Source of the DNA: Selenomonadales bacterium
Lineage (GTDB): Bacteria > Bacillota > Negativicutes > Selenomonadales > Selenomonadaceae
Length of the DNA stretch: 64,000 nucleotides
NCBI GenBank assembly: GCA_900769615.1
Contig: CAAGHH010000023.1
Span: 62,001 to 126,000, forward strand
Reading direction: 5' to 3'
The notes under the pieces were generated by a model, which was not told where the DNA came from, ran no database searches, and saw only the letters and a list, made by a program, of their open reading frames with translations. Position 1 is the stretch's first letter. Each line of letters opens with the position of its first letter. The position numbers and the translations under genes are program-made. This document shows, one piece after another, positions 46,311-54,795 of this stretch.

Positions 46311-47183
46311 ATGAAAGAACGCAGTAATATGAATCATAAAAATCGTAGGCGTACGCAAGGCAGTAATCGTAAGCCGGTTGATAAAAACAGTCAAAATCAG
46401 AAAAAAGCCTGTACCAGTATCAATACAGAACTGCCGGAAGATGTATTAATCGGACGTAATGCGGTTATCGAAGCTATCCGCTCCGGACGGGGGATAAATA
46501 AACTTTTGATAGCTGATGGCGACAAAGAAGGCTCAGTTAAAGAAGTTATTTCACTAGCTAAAGAGCAGGGGATAGTTATTCAGTTTGTTGAGCGGTCGAA
46601 AATAGAAGGCATTGCTGGCGGACTGCGTCATCAAGGTGTATTGGCGTATGTAGCGCCAGTAGCTTATAGTGACCTTGAGACGATATTGCAGGCTGCCGAA
46701 ACTAAGGGCGAGGCACCGTTTTTATTATTGCTTGATGAATTGGAAGATCCGCATAATTTAGGAGCACTTTTGCGAACTGCTGATGCTACTGGTGTACATG
46801 GAGTGCTGATACCAAAACGTCGTAGCGTTCCCTTAACGGCAACGGTTGCCAAGACATCAGCTGGAGCCGTAGAATATGTGCCCGTAGCCCGTATTGGCAA
46901 CATCGCGCAGACGCTGCGTAAATTAAAGGATAAAGGCTTTTGGGTAGCTGGTGCAGATATGGATGGCAGTCAAAACTACTATGAAGCGGATTTAACTGGT
47001 CCATTAGTGCTGGTAGTTGGCAGTGAAGGGCATGGAATGAGCCGGCTTACTAAAGAGCAATGTGATTTTATCGTTAAAATGCCGATGGTAGGCAAGATAA
47101 ATTCCTTGAATGCTTCGGTAGCTGGCTCCATACTAATGTATGAATCAATGCGGCAGCGGTTACAAAAAAAATCGGACAAATAA
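46311..47183 (+). CDS. rlmB: 23S rRNA 2'-O-methyltransferase RlmB (TrmH family)
   Basis: A SPOUT methyltransferase predicted to act on G2251 of 23S rRNA. A basic, probably disordered tail of about 40 residues precedes the substrate-binding domain (VLIGRNAVIEAIRSGRGI). The knotted SAM domain has DPHNLGALLRTAD, VVGSEGHGMSRL and NSLNASVAGSILMYE. It lies three bases after thyX and 17 bases before the yacP-like gene. Confidence 0.93.
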   Translation: MKERSNMNHKNRRRTQGSNRKPVDKNSQNQKKACTSINTELPEDVLIGRNAVIEAIRSGRGINKLLIADGDKEGSVKEVISLAKEQGIVIQFVERSKIEGIAGGLRHQGVLAYVAPVAYSDLETILQAAETKGEAPFLLLLDELEDPHNLGALLRTADATGVHGVLIPKRRSVPLTATVAKTSAGAVEYVPVARIGNIAQTLRKLKDKGFWVAGADMDGSQNYYEADLTGPLVLVVGSEGHGMSRLTKEQCDFIVKMPMVGKINSLNASVAGSILMYESMRQRLQKKSDK

Positions 47184-47200
47184 CGAAAGGAAAGCTGGTA

Positions 47201-47734
47201 ATGGGTAAGAAAAAATGGGAGTATTACCTTATTGATGGTTATAATGTCATAAATTGCTGGCCGGAATTAAAAAAAATGTCCGCAGATTTGGCTGAGGCTC
47301 GCGATACCCTGGTTAGTATTTTGAGTGAATACGGTGCTTATGAAAAGTATAATATGGTTATTGTCTTTGATGCGATGTTTACGGATAATGATGAGCACCG
47401 TGAAAAGATAAATAAACACTTGAACTTAATTTATACAGGCAGTGGTGAGACCGCTGACAGCTGTATCGAGCGTTTGGCATACGAGCTGGTGCGGGCTGGC
47501 AAAGAGGTATATGTAGTTACCTCAGATGGAGCTGAGCAAAGTGTAATATTAGGGGCTGGTGCTTGCAGAATACCATCACTCGAGTTTCGCAAGATGGTAC
47601 GCCGGACGAAAAAACAGCTTACAGCTGAATTCGTTGGCCATACTTCGCCTACAGTTGCCAGATTAGATGTGCAGGAACGTTTGGATGCAGAAATGGTAAA
47701 AAAACTTGACTGGCTGCGCAAACAGCAAAGTTGA
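47201..47734 (+). CDS. NYN domain ribonuclease-like protein (YacP/Rae1)
   Basis: A 177-residue NYN/PIN-like protein with LIDGYNVINCWPEL at the N-terminus, VIVFDAMF and VVTSDGAEQ as further acidic motifs. Its B. subtilis counterpart YacP (Rae1) is a ribosome-associated endoribonuclease; that role is inferred by family and by the same operon order before sigH. GAAAGGA precedes the ATG. The sigH promoter starts 15 bases after its stop. Confidence 0.88.
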   Translation: MGKKKWEYYLIDGYNVINCWPELKKMSADLAEARDTLVSILSEYGAYEKYNMVIVFDAMFTDNDEHREKINKHLNLIYTGSGETADSCIERLAYELVRAGKEVYVVTSDGAEQSVILGAGACRIPSLEFRKMVRRTKKQLTAEFVGHTSPTVARLDVQERLDAEMVKKLDWLRKQQS

Positions 47735-47748
47735 GACTGGCTGCATCC

Positions 47749-47778
47749 TTGACGCTTTAGCATTAAAAGTTGTATAAT
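47749..47778 (+). promoter_or_regulatory. Promoter of sigH
   Basis: TTGACG (47749-47754), 18-base spacer, perfect TATAAT (47773-47778), about 67 bases before the start. Confidence 0.8.
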
Positions 47779-47844
47779 CATGCATATCAAGGCGTATATT
47801 GTAAATCAAGAAAACAGATGCGTTTCAGTAAAGGAGAACGTTTG

Positions 47845-48603
47845 ATGGAACCAGAGCCAAATGCAGATGAACGTTTCAATGAAGAATTATATAGTGATTT
47901 TACTAATCTTACTGACGAAGAGATTCTCCTTGCTATTAAAGATAACGATGATGAGCTGGCTTTAGAATATCTTATCAATAAATATCGCAATTTTGTCCGA
48001 GCGAAAGCACGGTCATATTTTTTGATAGGTGCTGATCGCGAGGATATAATTCAAGAAGGTATGATTGGCTTTTATAAGGCTATTCGCGATTTTAGAAATG
48101 ATAAATTGTCATCGTTTCGAGCCTTTGCTGAGCTTTGTGTTACTCGTCAGATAATAACAGCTATCAAGACCGCAACACGGCAAAAGCATATACCGCTTAA
48201 TTCGTATATATCATTAAACAAGCCTATTTATGATGAAGACTCAGATAGAACCTTGATGGATGTGCTGTCAGGTGGCAAGATATCTGATCCAGAGGAATTA
48301 GTAATAAGCCGTGAGGAATTTGCTGACATCGAAAAAAAGATGGAAGAGATTTTGTCAGATTTAGAATGGCGAGTCCTTATGAGTTATCTTGATGGCAAGT
48401 CATATCAGGAAATAGCTGCTGATTTGGGAAGGCATGTAAAATCAATCGACAATGCTTTGCAACGAGTAAAGCGTAAGCTTGAGAAATACATGGAAAATCG
48501 GGGCGATGAATTAGATATTAATACGATTTATCGAGGACTTAGCTCAATAAACAGGCGCTTGCGCGGTGTAGTTGATAATGAAAATGGTTCAGAAAGAGAC
48601 TAA
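47845..48603 (+). CDS. sigH: SigH-like RNA polymerase sigma factor
   Basis: A sigma-70 family protein of 252 residues. Region 2 includes ADREDIIQEGMIGFYKAIRDF and region 4 DLGRHVKSIDNALQRVKRKL. It is about 35 residues longer than B. subtilis SigH because of a C-terminal tail. The ATG at 47845 follows AAAGGAG. In spore formers SigH starts the sporulation programme; in non-sporulating relatives it has been tied to competence or stress. No sporulation gene is in this window. Its order after yacP is conserved. Confidence 0.9.
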   Translation: MEPEPNADERFNEELYSDFTNLTDEEILLAIKDNDDELALEYLINKYRNFVRAKARSYFLIGADREDIIQEGMIGFYKAIRDFRNDKLSSFRAFAELCVTRQIITAIKTATRQKHIPLNSYISLNKPIYDEDSDRTLMDVLSGGKISDPEELVISREEFADIEKKMEEILSDLEWRVLMSYLDGKSYQEIAADLGRHVKSIDNALQRVKRKLEKYMENRGDELDINTIYRGLSSINRRLRGVVDNENGSERD

Positions 48604-48632
48604 ATTGCGTTTCGGGTGTAAAGTGTTGTTTT

Positions 48633-48662
48633 TTGACAAAACTCGAATAGTAGCGTTATAAT
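48633..48662 (+). promoter_or_regulatory. Promoter of the cobalamin riboswitch / cbiK unit
   Basis: Perfect TTGACA (48633-48638), 18-base spacer and perfect TATAAT (48657-48662). Confidence 0.85.
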
Positions 48663-48699
48663 TTATTAGCATGGTTTTTGAAATCTTGGCAATTTAATA

Positions 48700-48875
48700 A
48701 AAGGAGCAGGTGTCAGCTGTGGTAGTACAGCTGCTGAAAAGAGAAGCTGGTGTGAAACCAGCACGGTCCCGCCACTGTAAGGGGAGCAAGGCTGCAGAGT
48801 TAAGTCACTGAGGTGAAATCTTTGGGAAGGCGTAGCCAAGCAATGAACCTAGTCAGGAGAACTGCCTGTTTGACA
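48700..48875 (+). ncRNA. Cobalamin riboswitch aptamer
   Basis: Canonical elements appear in order: CTGGTGTGAAACCAGCACGG, GTCCCGCCACTGTAA and the Cbl-box segment AGTCAGGAGAACTGCCTG at 48851-48868. It precedes cbiK and an intrinsic terminator, so adenosylcobalamin should cause premature termination. Confidence 0.95.
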
Positions 48876-48965
48876 ATCACCGTTGCACTTTGGGAAAGTG
48901 TTGGACCTGCGAGCGATGGGAAGGCGATTTTTCTAGAGCGCTTCGTAGTGTTTTTTAGGGAAATT

Positions 48966-48999
48966 AACGTCATTTTGCTTAGCAAAAGGGCGTTTTTTT
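48966..48999 (+). terminator. Riboswitch-controlled terminator
   Basis: AACGTCATTTTGC and GCAAAAGGGCGTT pair (one mismatch, one wobble) with a TTA loop and a seven-T run, 31 bases before the cbiK start. Confidence 0.85.
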
Positions 49000-49029
49000 A
49001 TGTTTTTTTCGTATAGGAGGTATAATCAA

Positions 49030-50022
49030 ATGAAGAAATGGCAAAAAATTTTAGCAGCATCAATTACCTGCGGTATGGCAATGGGATTTTATCAGCCAGC
49101 AACAGAAGCAGCTTATCAGCTTAATTCTGAGGTAAAAGCACCAACTAAGGCTTTGAAAGCAGCCTCAGAGATTGGTGTTCTGGTAAATGAAAATAAAGAT
49201 ATGGCTAATTTAGCCAATAAAGATGCTATCGTAGTTATGACCTTCGGTACTACCTTTAAAGATACTCGTGAAAAAACTATTGATGCTACAGTTAAAGAAA
49301 TTCAAGCTAAGCATCCTAACACTAAAGTAGTTACAGCTTATACTTCGCATATCATCATCAATCGTGTTAAGAAAAATGAAGGTATAACTTATCCGACACC
49401 AGAAGAAGCACTGGAGCAGCTGAAAAAAGAAGGGTATACGCGGGTAGCCTTAACGTCACTCGATGTAATACCAGGTATGGAATACAACTATGATATGGGT
49501 GTATATCAAAATTATAAGGATCAGTTTAAGAAAATGACCTTAGGTACACCGCTCATGTATTGGCAAGGTCAGGAGGATCAGGCTGATGATGTAGCTGAAA
49601 CCATCAAGGCTATGGCTACGCAGTTCCCAAAACAGGGGAAACAGGATGCTATCTTAATCATGGCTCATGGTACGCCGCAGGTTTCTAATGCTTATTATTC
49701 AGTAATCCAGGCTAAGCTTGATGAAATGGGTTACAAAAATGTGTATATTTATACAGTAGAAGGCTGGCCAAGTCTCGATACGGTATTGCCAAAACTTAAA
49801 AAGAATGGTATTAAGCATGTTACATTAATGCCAATCATGATGGTTGCTGGTGACCATGCTAATAACGATATGGCTGGCAGCGAGCCAGATTCGCATAAAT
49901 CCATTTTGGAAAAAGCTGGCTATAAAGTAGATGCTTATATTCATGGTATTGGTGAAAATGCAGCTATTCGCGATTTGTATGCTCAGCGTGCTGAAGACGC
50001 TTGGAATGCTTTGGAAAAATAA
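49030..50022 (+). CDS. cbiK: Exported sirohydrochlorin cobaltochelatase-like protein
   Basis: A class II chelatase that inserts Co2+ into sirohydrochlorin in the anaerobic B12 pathway. The 330 residues start with a signal peptide (MKKWQKILAASITCGMAMGF, likely cut after ATEA), unlike the usual cytoplasmic enzyme. The catalytic domain has VVMTFGTTFKDTR and likely metal-site residues H213 (MAHGTP), E244 (TVEGWP) and H276 (GDHANND). A periplasmic CbiK form is known from Desulfovibrio. The ATG at 49030 follows TAGGAGG. The riboswitch ties it to B12 status, but no other B12 gene is adjacent, so a role in periplasmic metal or tetrapyrrole handling is also possible. Confidence 0.9.
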   Translation: MKKWQKILAASITCGMAMGFYQPATEAAYQLNSEVKAPTKALKAASEIGVLVNENKDMANLANKDAIVVMTFGTTFKDTREKTIDATVKEIQAKHPNTKVVTAYTSHIIINRVKKNEGITYPTPEEALEQLKKEGYTRVALTSLDVIPGMEYNYDMGVYQNYKDQFKKMTLGTPLMYWQGQEDQADDVAETIKAMATQFPKQGKQDAILIMAHGTPQVSNAYYSVIQAKLDEMGYKNVYIYTVEGWPSLDTVLPKLKKNGIKHVTLMPIMMVAGDHANNDMAGSEPDSHKSILEKAGYKVDAYIHGIGENAAIRDLYAQRAEDAWNALEK

Positions 50023-50040
50023 TTAAAATTAATAATGCAT

Positions 50041-50079
50041 AACGAAATCCCCGCCAGTTTTTATGGCGGGGATTTCGTT
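50041..50079. terminator. Hairpin between convergent cbiK and pdxT
   Basis: AACGAAATCCCCGCCA and TGGCGGGGATTTCGTT are perfect 16-bp complements around a seven-base loop. Neither side has a clear T-run, but position suggests a shared terminator. Confidence 0.75.
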
Positions 50080-50082
50080 ATG

Positions 50083-50673
50083 CTAGTCGATCATATTTAA
50101 AAAAGCTTGGTGAATACGTAAATCATCACCTAATTCTGGATGGAAAGCCAAAGCTAACTGCTTTTGATAGCTGACAGCGACTATATGTTTATCAACTGTA
50201 GCTAGGATATTCACCTTTGGATTGAGCACTTTGGCGATATAAGGAGCTCTAATAAAGCGCATGGAAAAAGGCACGGATTCATCAGGTAAGCCTTTTATGA
50301 TGCCACTAGTGGCAAAGCTGCCTAATTGACGACCATAGGCATTGCGCTTTATACATACAGGAAGCGTTTGCAAGCCGTCAGTGTCACATCCTTCGCTTTC
50401 ATCAGCTAAGAGAATTAGACCGGCGCAAGTAGCTAATACTGGCAGATGTTGCCGGATTTTTGCTTGCAATGGTTTAAACAAACCTAAATCGTGTAATAAT
50501 TTTTTTTGCACGGTGCTTTCTCCACCAGGTAAAACCAGCCCGTCCAACGGTTTATCAAGGTCAGTTAATTTGCGTATTTCATGACAGCTGGCACCTAAGC
50601 GCATTAACATATTTTCATGCTCGATAAACGCGCCTTGCAAAGCAAGTACACCAATATGAGGAATTTTTTGCAT
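50083..50673 (-). CDS. pdxT: PLP synthase glutaminase subunit
   Basis: Releases ammonia from glutamine for the PdxS subunit of pyridoxal phosphate synthase. The 196 residues hold GGES (50-53), the nucleophile C83 in ATCAGLILLA, and the triad residues H178 and E180 in FHPE. It lies 12 bases after pdxS on the same strand, so the two are co-expressed. Confidence 0.97.
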   Translation of the reverse strand: MQKIPHIGVLALQGAFIEHENMLMRLGASCHEIRKLTDLDKPLDGLVLPGGESTVQKKLLHDLGLFKPLQAKIRQHLPVLATCAGLILLADESEGCDTDGLQTLPVCIKRNAYGRQLGSFATSGIIKGLPDESVPFSMRFIRAPYIAKVLNPKVNILATVDKHIVAVSYQKQLALAFHPELGDDLRIHQAFLNMID

Positions 50674-50685
50674 AATAATCGCCTC

Positions 50686-51573
50686 TTATTTGCCGCGTTC
50701 AGCCATTAAAATTTCTATTTCCTGAGCATTGATACCAACCATAGCTTCACCAAGATTTTCTGAAAGCTTAGCGATAAGTTTAGCATCTTTAAAGTTCGTA
50801 ACCGCTTGGACGATAGCCGCCGCACGCTTTTCTGGATTGCCGGATTTAAATATGCCAGAGCCAACGAAAATGCCTTCGGCACCTAACTGCATCATAAGGG
50901 CTGCGTCAGCTGGCGTAGCGACACCACCAGCAGCAAAGTTTACTACTGGGAGTTTATTATGATCGTGAACATACTCGATAAGCTCAACTGGAACACGATA
51001 TTCCTTAGCAGCTTCAAATAATTCATCAGTTCTAAGAGACGCAACTCGAGCCATTTCAGCATTTATTTTCCGCAGGTGATGGACAGCCTGGACGATATCG
51101 CCTGTTCCCGGCTCGCCTTTGGTGCGAATCATCGAAGCACCTTCACTTATGCGGCGGAGGGCTTCACCTAAATCACGGGCGCCACAGACAAATGGAACCT
51201 TAAATTCGTGTTTATTTATATGATAGATATCATCAGCTGGCGTTAAAACCTCACTTTCATCAATGTAGTCAATTTCGATAGCTTCGAGCAGCTGGGCTTC
51301 GACAAAGTGACCAATACGGCATTTGGCCATAACCGGAATGGATACAGCTTCTTGAATACCGCGAATCATACCAGGGTCGCTCATACGGGCAACGCCGCCA
51401 GCAGCACGGATATCTGCTGGAATACGTTCAAGGGCCATAACAGCGCAGGCACCAGCAGCTTCGGCGATTTTTGCCTGCTCAGGTGTGGTAACGTCCATAA
51501 TAACGCCGCCTTTTAACATTTGAGCCAGTTCTTTATTTAACTGATAGCGGTTTTCTTCATTAGCTTTTGTCAT
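50686..51573 (-). CDS. pdxS: PLP synthase subunit PdxS
   Basis: Forms pyridoxal 5'-phosphate from ribose 5-phosphate, glyceraldehyde 3-phosphate and ammonia. The ATG at 51573 is eight bases after GAGG and gives 295 residues, the standard length. Family marks are [27 protein letters not shown], the catalytic Lys84 in MAKCRIGHF (Cys replaces the more usual Ala) and [14 protein letters not shown]. With the PdxR/MocR regulator at 56381 this makes a B6 theme in the region. Confidence 0.98.
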   Translation of the reverse strand: MTKANEENRYQLNKELAQMLKGGVIMDVTTPEQAKIAEAAGACAVMALERIPADIRAAGGVARMSDPGMIRGIQEAVSIPVMAKCRIGHFVEAQLLEAIEIDYIDESEVLTPADDIYHINKHEFKVPFVCGARDLGEALRRISEGASMIRTKGEPGTGDIVQAVHHLRKINAEMARVASLRTDELFEAAKEYRVPVELIEYVHDHNKLPVVNFAAGGVATPADAALMMQLGAEGIFVGSGIFKSGNPEKRAAAIVQAVTNFKDAKLIAKLSENLGEAMVGINAQEIEILMAERGK

Positions 51574-51628
51574 TTTTCTAACCTCTTTCATATTAATAGC
51601 TTTGGTATTTTCCAATGAGAATGATTAG

Positions 51629-51657
51629 AGTATAAAATAAAAGTGATATTATTAAAA
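51629..51657 (-). promoter_or_regulatory. Candidate pdxST promoter with PdxR-like element
   Basis: On the minus strand TATACT (51629-51634) with a weak -35 TTTTAA (51652-51657). The plus-strand 11-mer AGTATAAAATA matches AGTATAGAATA upstream of the ECF gene (56307). ATACT at 51657-51661 forms an inverted pair with it. Confidence 0.35.
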
Positions 51658-51748
51658 TACTCAAAACAAGATTATCAAATAGGTCAATAATGATATAAAA
51701 ATGATTAAATTGCTAATTAAAATATGAAAAATTTGTCTTGAAGATACG

Positions 51749-51795
51749 AAAAAGCCTATATCTGATATTAATTTAATGTCAGATATAGGCTTTTG
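51749..51795 (-). terminator. Terminator of the coiled-coil gene
   Basis: AAAGCCTATATCTGA and TCAGATATAGGCTTT are perfect complements; the minus strand ends in a T-run. TCAGATATAGG occurs a second time at 51803-51813, just before the stop codon. Confidence 0.85.
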
Positions 51796-51813
51796 GTTAT
51801 GGTCAGATATAGG

Positions 51814-52257
51814 TTACGCTTGTGGTTTTTCTTTGCTTGCACTAGCTGCCGCGGTTAATTCACTGCGCAAACCAGCATAAAATTTAGTAAGCCCATCGAT
51901 TAAAGCTGCGCGGTTTATATTATCAATGGCTTGATTTTTCTTTAGCTCGCGGGTAGTTTCAAGGATATTGCCAATTGTCAGGATATAGTTGTACTCAGCT
52001 TCTAAAACCTGAGCTGCGTCGAGCATAGAAAGACAATTTACTTCCAAAACAAGTTTATCGTATTCATGGCTTAATAGCTTTAGATTCTTTTTTTGGGTTA
52101 AGGCTAAATCCAATTTGTCATCAGTTACATGAGATAGTGCCCGATTCATTTTATCACGAATATCATGCATGGTTTTAATACGCTTTTGCAAGGCACGGAT
52201 TTCACGTTGCTTCTGTTTTTTTTCAGCTGGAGTAAAGGTTACATTTTCATCGATCAT
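51814..52257 (-). CDS. Unknown helical / coiled-coil protein
   Basis: I do not recognise this 147-residue protein. It looks almost wholly alpha-helical. A charged segment (AEKKQKQREIRALQKRIKTM, about 12-31) with heptad-like spacing suggests a coiled coil. There is no signal peptide or membrane helix, and the C-terminus is Ala/Ser-rich. The ATG at 52257 sits about ten bases after AGGAAG; an earlier ATG at 52278 overlaps that site. It is monocistronic, with its own terminator, and divergent from an ABC transporter gene. Confidence 0.7.
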   Translation of the reverse strand: MIDENVTFTPAEKKQKQREIRALQKRIKTMHDIRDKMNRALSHVTDDKLDLALTQKKNLKLLSHEYDKLVLEVNCLSMLDAAQVLEAEYNYILTIGNILETTRELKKNQAIDNINRAALIDGLTKFYAGLRSELTAAASASKEKPQA

Positions 52258-52373
52258 AAATTTACACTTCCTAATCATGTTTACTAAATTTTATTCTAGC
52301 ATAATTTGACACATTTGCTAAAATTATATCATGAGAATTATTATTTGTCGTTAGTATTGAAGGAGTGATGCTG

Positions 52374-53246
52374 GTGATTGAAATTAAGTCGTTAGTTAAA
52401 ATTTTTCCTCATAAAGATAAAAATGGTCAATTTAAAGAAAAGATAGCGGTGAACAATCTATCGCTTAACATAGCCAAGGGCGAGGTTTTTGGTTTATTAG
52501 GACCTAATGGTGCAGGCAAGACAACGACTATTCGTATGCTGACGTTACAAAGTAAGCCAACAAGTGGACAAATTCTTTATGCTGGCAGGGATATAGCGGT
52601 AAGTTCTGCTAAGCTTAAAAGTATCATAGGAGTAGTACCGCAGCATATTAATTTTGATCAGGATTTGACGGTAGGTGAAAATCTGGAACTTCATGCAAGA
52701 TTGCATCATTTTCCGGCTAGTAAGCGTCGTGAACGAATAAATGAATTACTTAGCTATATGGAATTAAGTGAGGTCGTAAATGATGGCGTACGGCGTTTAT
52801 CCGGTGGTATGAAAAGGCGCCTGCTTATCGCTAGAGCTTTAATTCATCGTCCGCAAATATTATTTTTAGATGAACCAACGGTGGCACTTGATCCACAGGT
52901 ACGCCGGCGAATTTGGGATTTAGTCAGGAATTTAGCACAAAAAGGGGTAACTATTTTTCTGACTACGCATTATATCGAAGAAGCTGAAAATTTATGCGAT
53001 CGAGTGGCGATTATAAATCGTGGCAAGCTGATAGCTTTAGATACACCAGCGTCGTTTTGTGATAAGCTAGGTCGTTTTACAGTGGAATGGAATGGTGAAA
53101 ATGGCCGCAATTATAAATTTTTTCCAGACAAAGCCCAGGCAGCTTTATTTGCTGGTCAGCAAGCTGGTGATGGCAGCATCCTTATCCGCCATACCAATCT
53201 GGAAGATGTATTTATTGAGCTTACAGGGCGCAGGGAGGGGCTTTGA
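52374..53246 (+). CDS. ABC-2 type transporter ATP-binding protein
   Basis: A 290-residue ATPase with Walker A GPNGAGKTTT, signature LSGGMKRR, Walker B ILFLDEPT and the switch His in TTHYIEEAE. The C-terminal part resembles that of drug or polysaccharide/lipid exporters of the DrrA/CcmA group. The GTG at 52374 lies eight bases after AGGAG. It pairs with the permease that overlaps its stop. The exported substrate cannot be told. Confidence 0.92.
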   Translation: MIEIKSLVKIFPHKDKNGQFKEKIAVNNLSLNIAKGEVFGLLGPNGAGKTTTIRMLTLQSKPTSGQILYAGRDIAVSSAKLKSIIGVVPQHINFDQDLTVGENLELHARLHHFPASKRRERINELLSYMELSEVVNDGVRRLSGGMKRRLLIARALIHRPQILFLDEPTVALDPQVRRRIWDLVRNLAQKGVTIFLTTHYIEEAENLCDRVAIINRGKLIALDTPASFCDKLGRFTVEWNGENGRNYKFFPDKAQAALFAGQQAGDGSILIRHTNLEDVFIELTGRREGL

Positions 53247-53989
53247 TGCATTATCTTGATGATATCTGGACGGTCTTTTGGCGTGATTTTATCGTGCTTA
53301 AACGCCGGATGACGAAGTTTATTTTGTCACGCATGGTGGCACCAATGCTCTATCTAGTGGCTTTTGGCTGGGGCTTGGGACGCAGTATAGAGGTTAATTC
53401 TGGCAGTTATCTGGATTTTTTAGTGCCTGGTATTATGGCGCTTAATTCGATGAATATAAGCTTTAACAGCATTACCCCGGTACATGCGGAAAGAATTTAT
53501 CATAAAAGCTTGGAAGAGTATATAATAGCCCCAATTTGGCCAGATGCTTTTGTTATTGGCAAAGTGCTGGCAGCGGTTCTCCGTGGGCTTATATCAAGTG
53601 CGATTATCGTGCTTTTAGCTATGGCTTTTGGAGCACATTTAACTTTAACCCCGCTATTTATAATAGTATTGATATTAAATTGCATAATTTTTGCTGAAAT
53701 AGGTTTTTTAGCAGCGATGAAAATAAATACCTACGAGGAAATGGGACAGGTAAATACCTATATACTGCTTCCGATGTCGTTCCTTTGCGGCACATTTTTT
53801 TCTACGCATGCCTTGCCGGATTTATTGCGTTATTTTATTGAAATATTGCCACTTACCCATACCAGCTATTTATTGCGTGGGTTAGGTACTGGCAGTGAAA
53901 TCTCATTATTGTCATTATTAGTGCTGGTTATTTATGCTTTGCTTGGATTGTGGCTTGGCAGCAGAGCCTTTAGAAAATTAACCACTTAA
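53246..53989 (+). CDS. ABC-2 type transporter permease
   Basis: A 247-residue permease with about six hydrophobic helices, typical of ABC-2 exporters. FLVPGIMALNSMNISFNS and LPMSFLCGTFFSTHALP match conserved stretches of this permease family. The ATG shares its A with the ATPase stop (TGATG), and AGGGAGGGG precedes it. The metal-type ABC genes begin 20 bases later with their own ribosome-binding site, so all four may be one operon although the two transporters are unrelated. Confidence 0.9.
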   Translation: MHYLDDIWTVFWRDFIVLKRRMTKFILSRMVAPMLYLVAFGWGLGRSIEVNSGSYLDFLVPGIMALNSMNISFNSITPVHAERIYHKSLEEYIIAPIWPDAFVIGKVLAAVLRGLISSAIIVLLAMAFGAHLTLTPLFIIVLILNCIIFAEIGFLAAMKINTYEEMGQVNTYILLPMSFLCGTFFSTHALPDLLRYFIEILPLTHTSYLLRGLGTGSEISLLSLLVLVIYALLGLWLGSRAFRKLTT

Positions 53990-54009
53990 AATATAAGGAG
54001 CGGATTCTA

Positions 54010-54795
54010 TTGTTTAAAAATATTATGCATCATCGGGCAGCTTCTAGTGAGGATTGTGCTAAACTATGTTGCACGAAAATAGAGGATTTTGCCGTTAAAA
54101 TTGGTCGTCTTACCATATTTGACCATGTAAATTTGCATGTTCATTGCGGTCAGCTGACAGCTATTATTGGACCTAATGGCGCTGGTAAGAGTACCTTGTT
54201 AAAAGCTATTTTAGGTGAGGTTCCGCATACTGGCAAGCTGCATTATGTTGACGCTAAAAATCGCCATACGGGACATCCAGTTATTGGTTATGTACCGCAG
54301 TATTTGCGGTTTGATGTAAGTGCGCCGACCAGCGTTATGGATATATTTATGGCTTGCCTTACCAATAAGCCGGTATGGCTTTGGCCACAGAAAAAATGGC
54401 GGTGGCGGGTAAGTAAAAGCTTGGCCAGGGTTCATGCTGAGCATTTGATAGATAGACGCTTAGGGGCGCTTTCAGGCGGGGAACTGCAACGCGTGCTTTT
54501 GGCCTTGGCACTAGATCCAATGCCGGATTTATTGCTCTTAGATGAACCAGTATCGGGAGTCGATCAAAATGGGCTGGAGCTTTTTTATGAAATTTTATCT
54601 GAGCTAAGAGCCCAGGAGGATATGGCAATTATTCTTATTTCCCATGATTTAAATATGGTAGCTCGCCATGCCGATCAGGTAGTGCTGCTTAATAAAGGCG
54701 TTGTTACCAGTGGAACGCCTGAGGAAGTATTTAATGACAGCCGGACGCGCCATATATTTGGAATGCTGACAGGTGAAAATGGAGGTCAGATTTGA
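54010..54795 (+). CDS. Metal (Zn/Mn-type) ABC transporter ATP-binding protein
   Basis: A 261-residue ATPase with Walker A GPNGAGKST, signature LSGGELQR, Walker B LLLLDEPVSG and ISHDLNMVARHAD. The N-terminal tail is His/Cys-rich (MHHRAASSEDCAKLCC), which suggests metal contact. The start is TTG with AAGGAG nine bases upstream. The downstream permease overlaps it by one base and belongs to the zinc/manganese/iron family. No solute-binding protein gene is next to the pair. Confidence 0.88.
   Translation: MFKNIMHHRAASSEDCAKLCCTKIEDFAVKIGRLTIFDHVNLHVHCGQLTAIIGPNGAGKSTLLKAILGEVPHTGKLHYVDAKNRHTGHPVIGYVPQYLRFDVSAPTSVMDIFMACLTNKPVWLWPQKKWRWRVSKSLARVHAEHLIDRRLGALSGGELQRVLLALALDPMPDLLLLDEPVSGVDQNGLELFYEILSELRAQEDMAIILISHDLNMVARHADQVVLLNKGVVTSGTPEEVFNDSRTRHIFGMLTGENGGQI

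Noticed and set aside
48813..49016. A 67-codon frame across the cobalamin riboswitch
   Set aside because: It lies on top of conserved aptamer elements and the terminator, has no ribosome-binding site, and the sequence is fully explained by the RNA.
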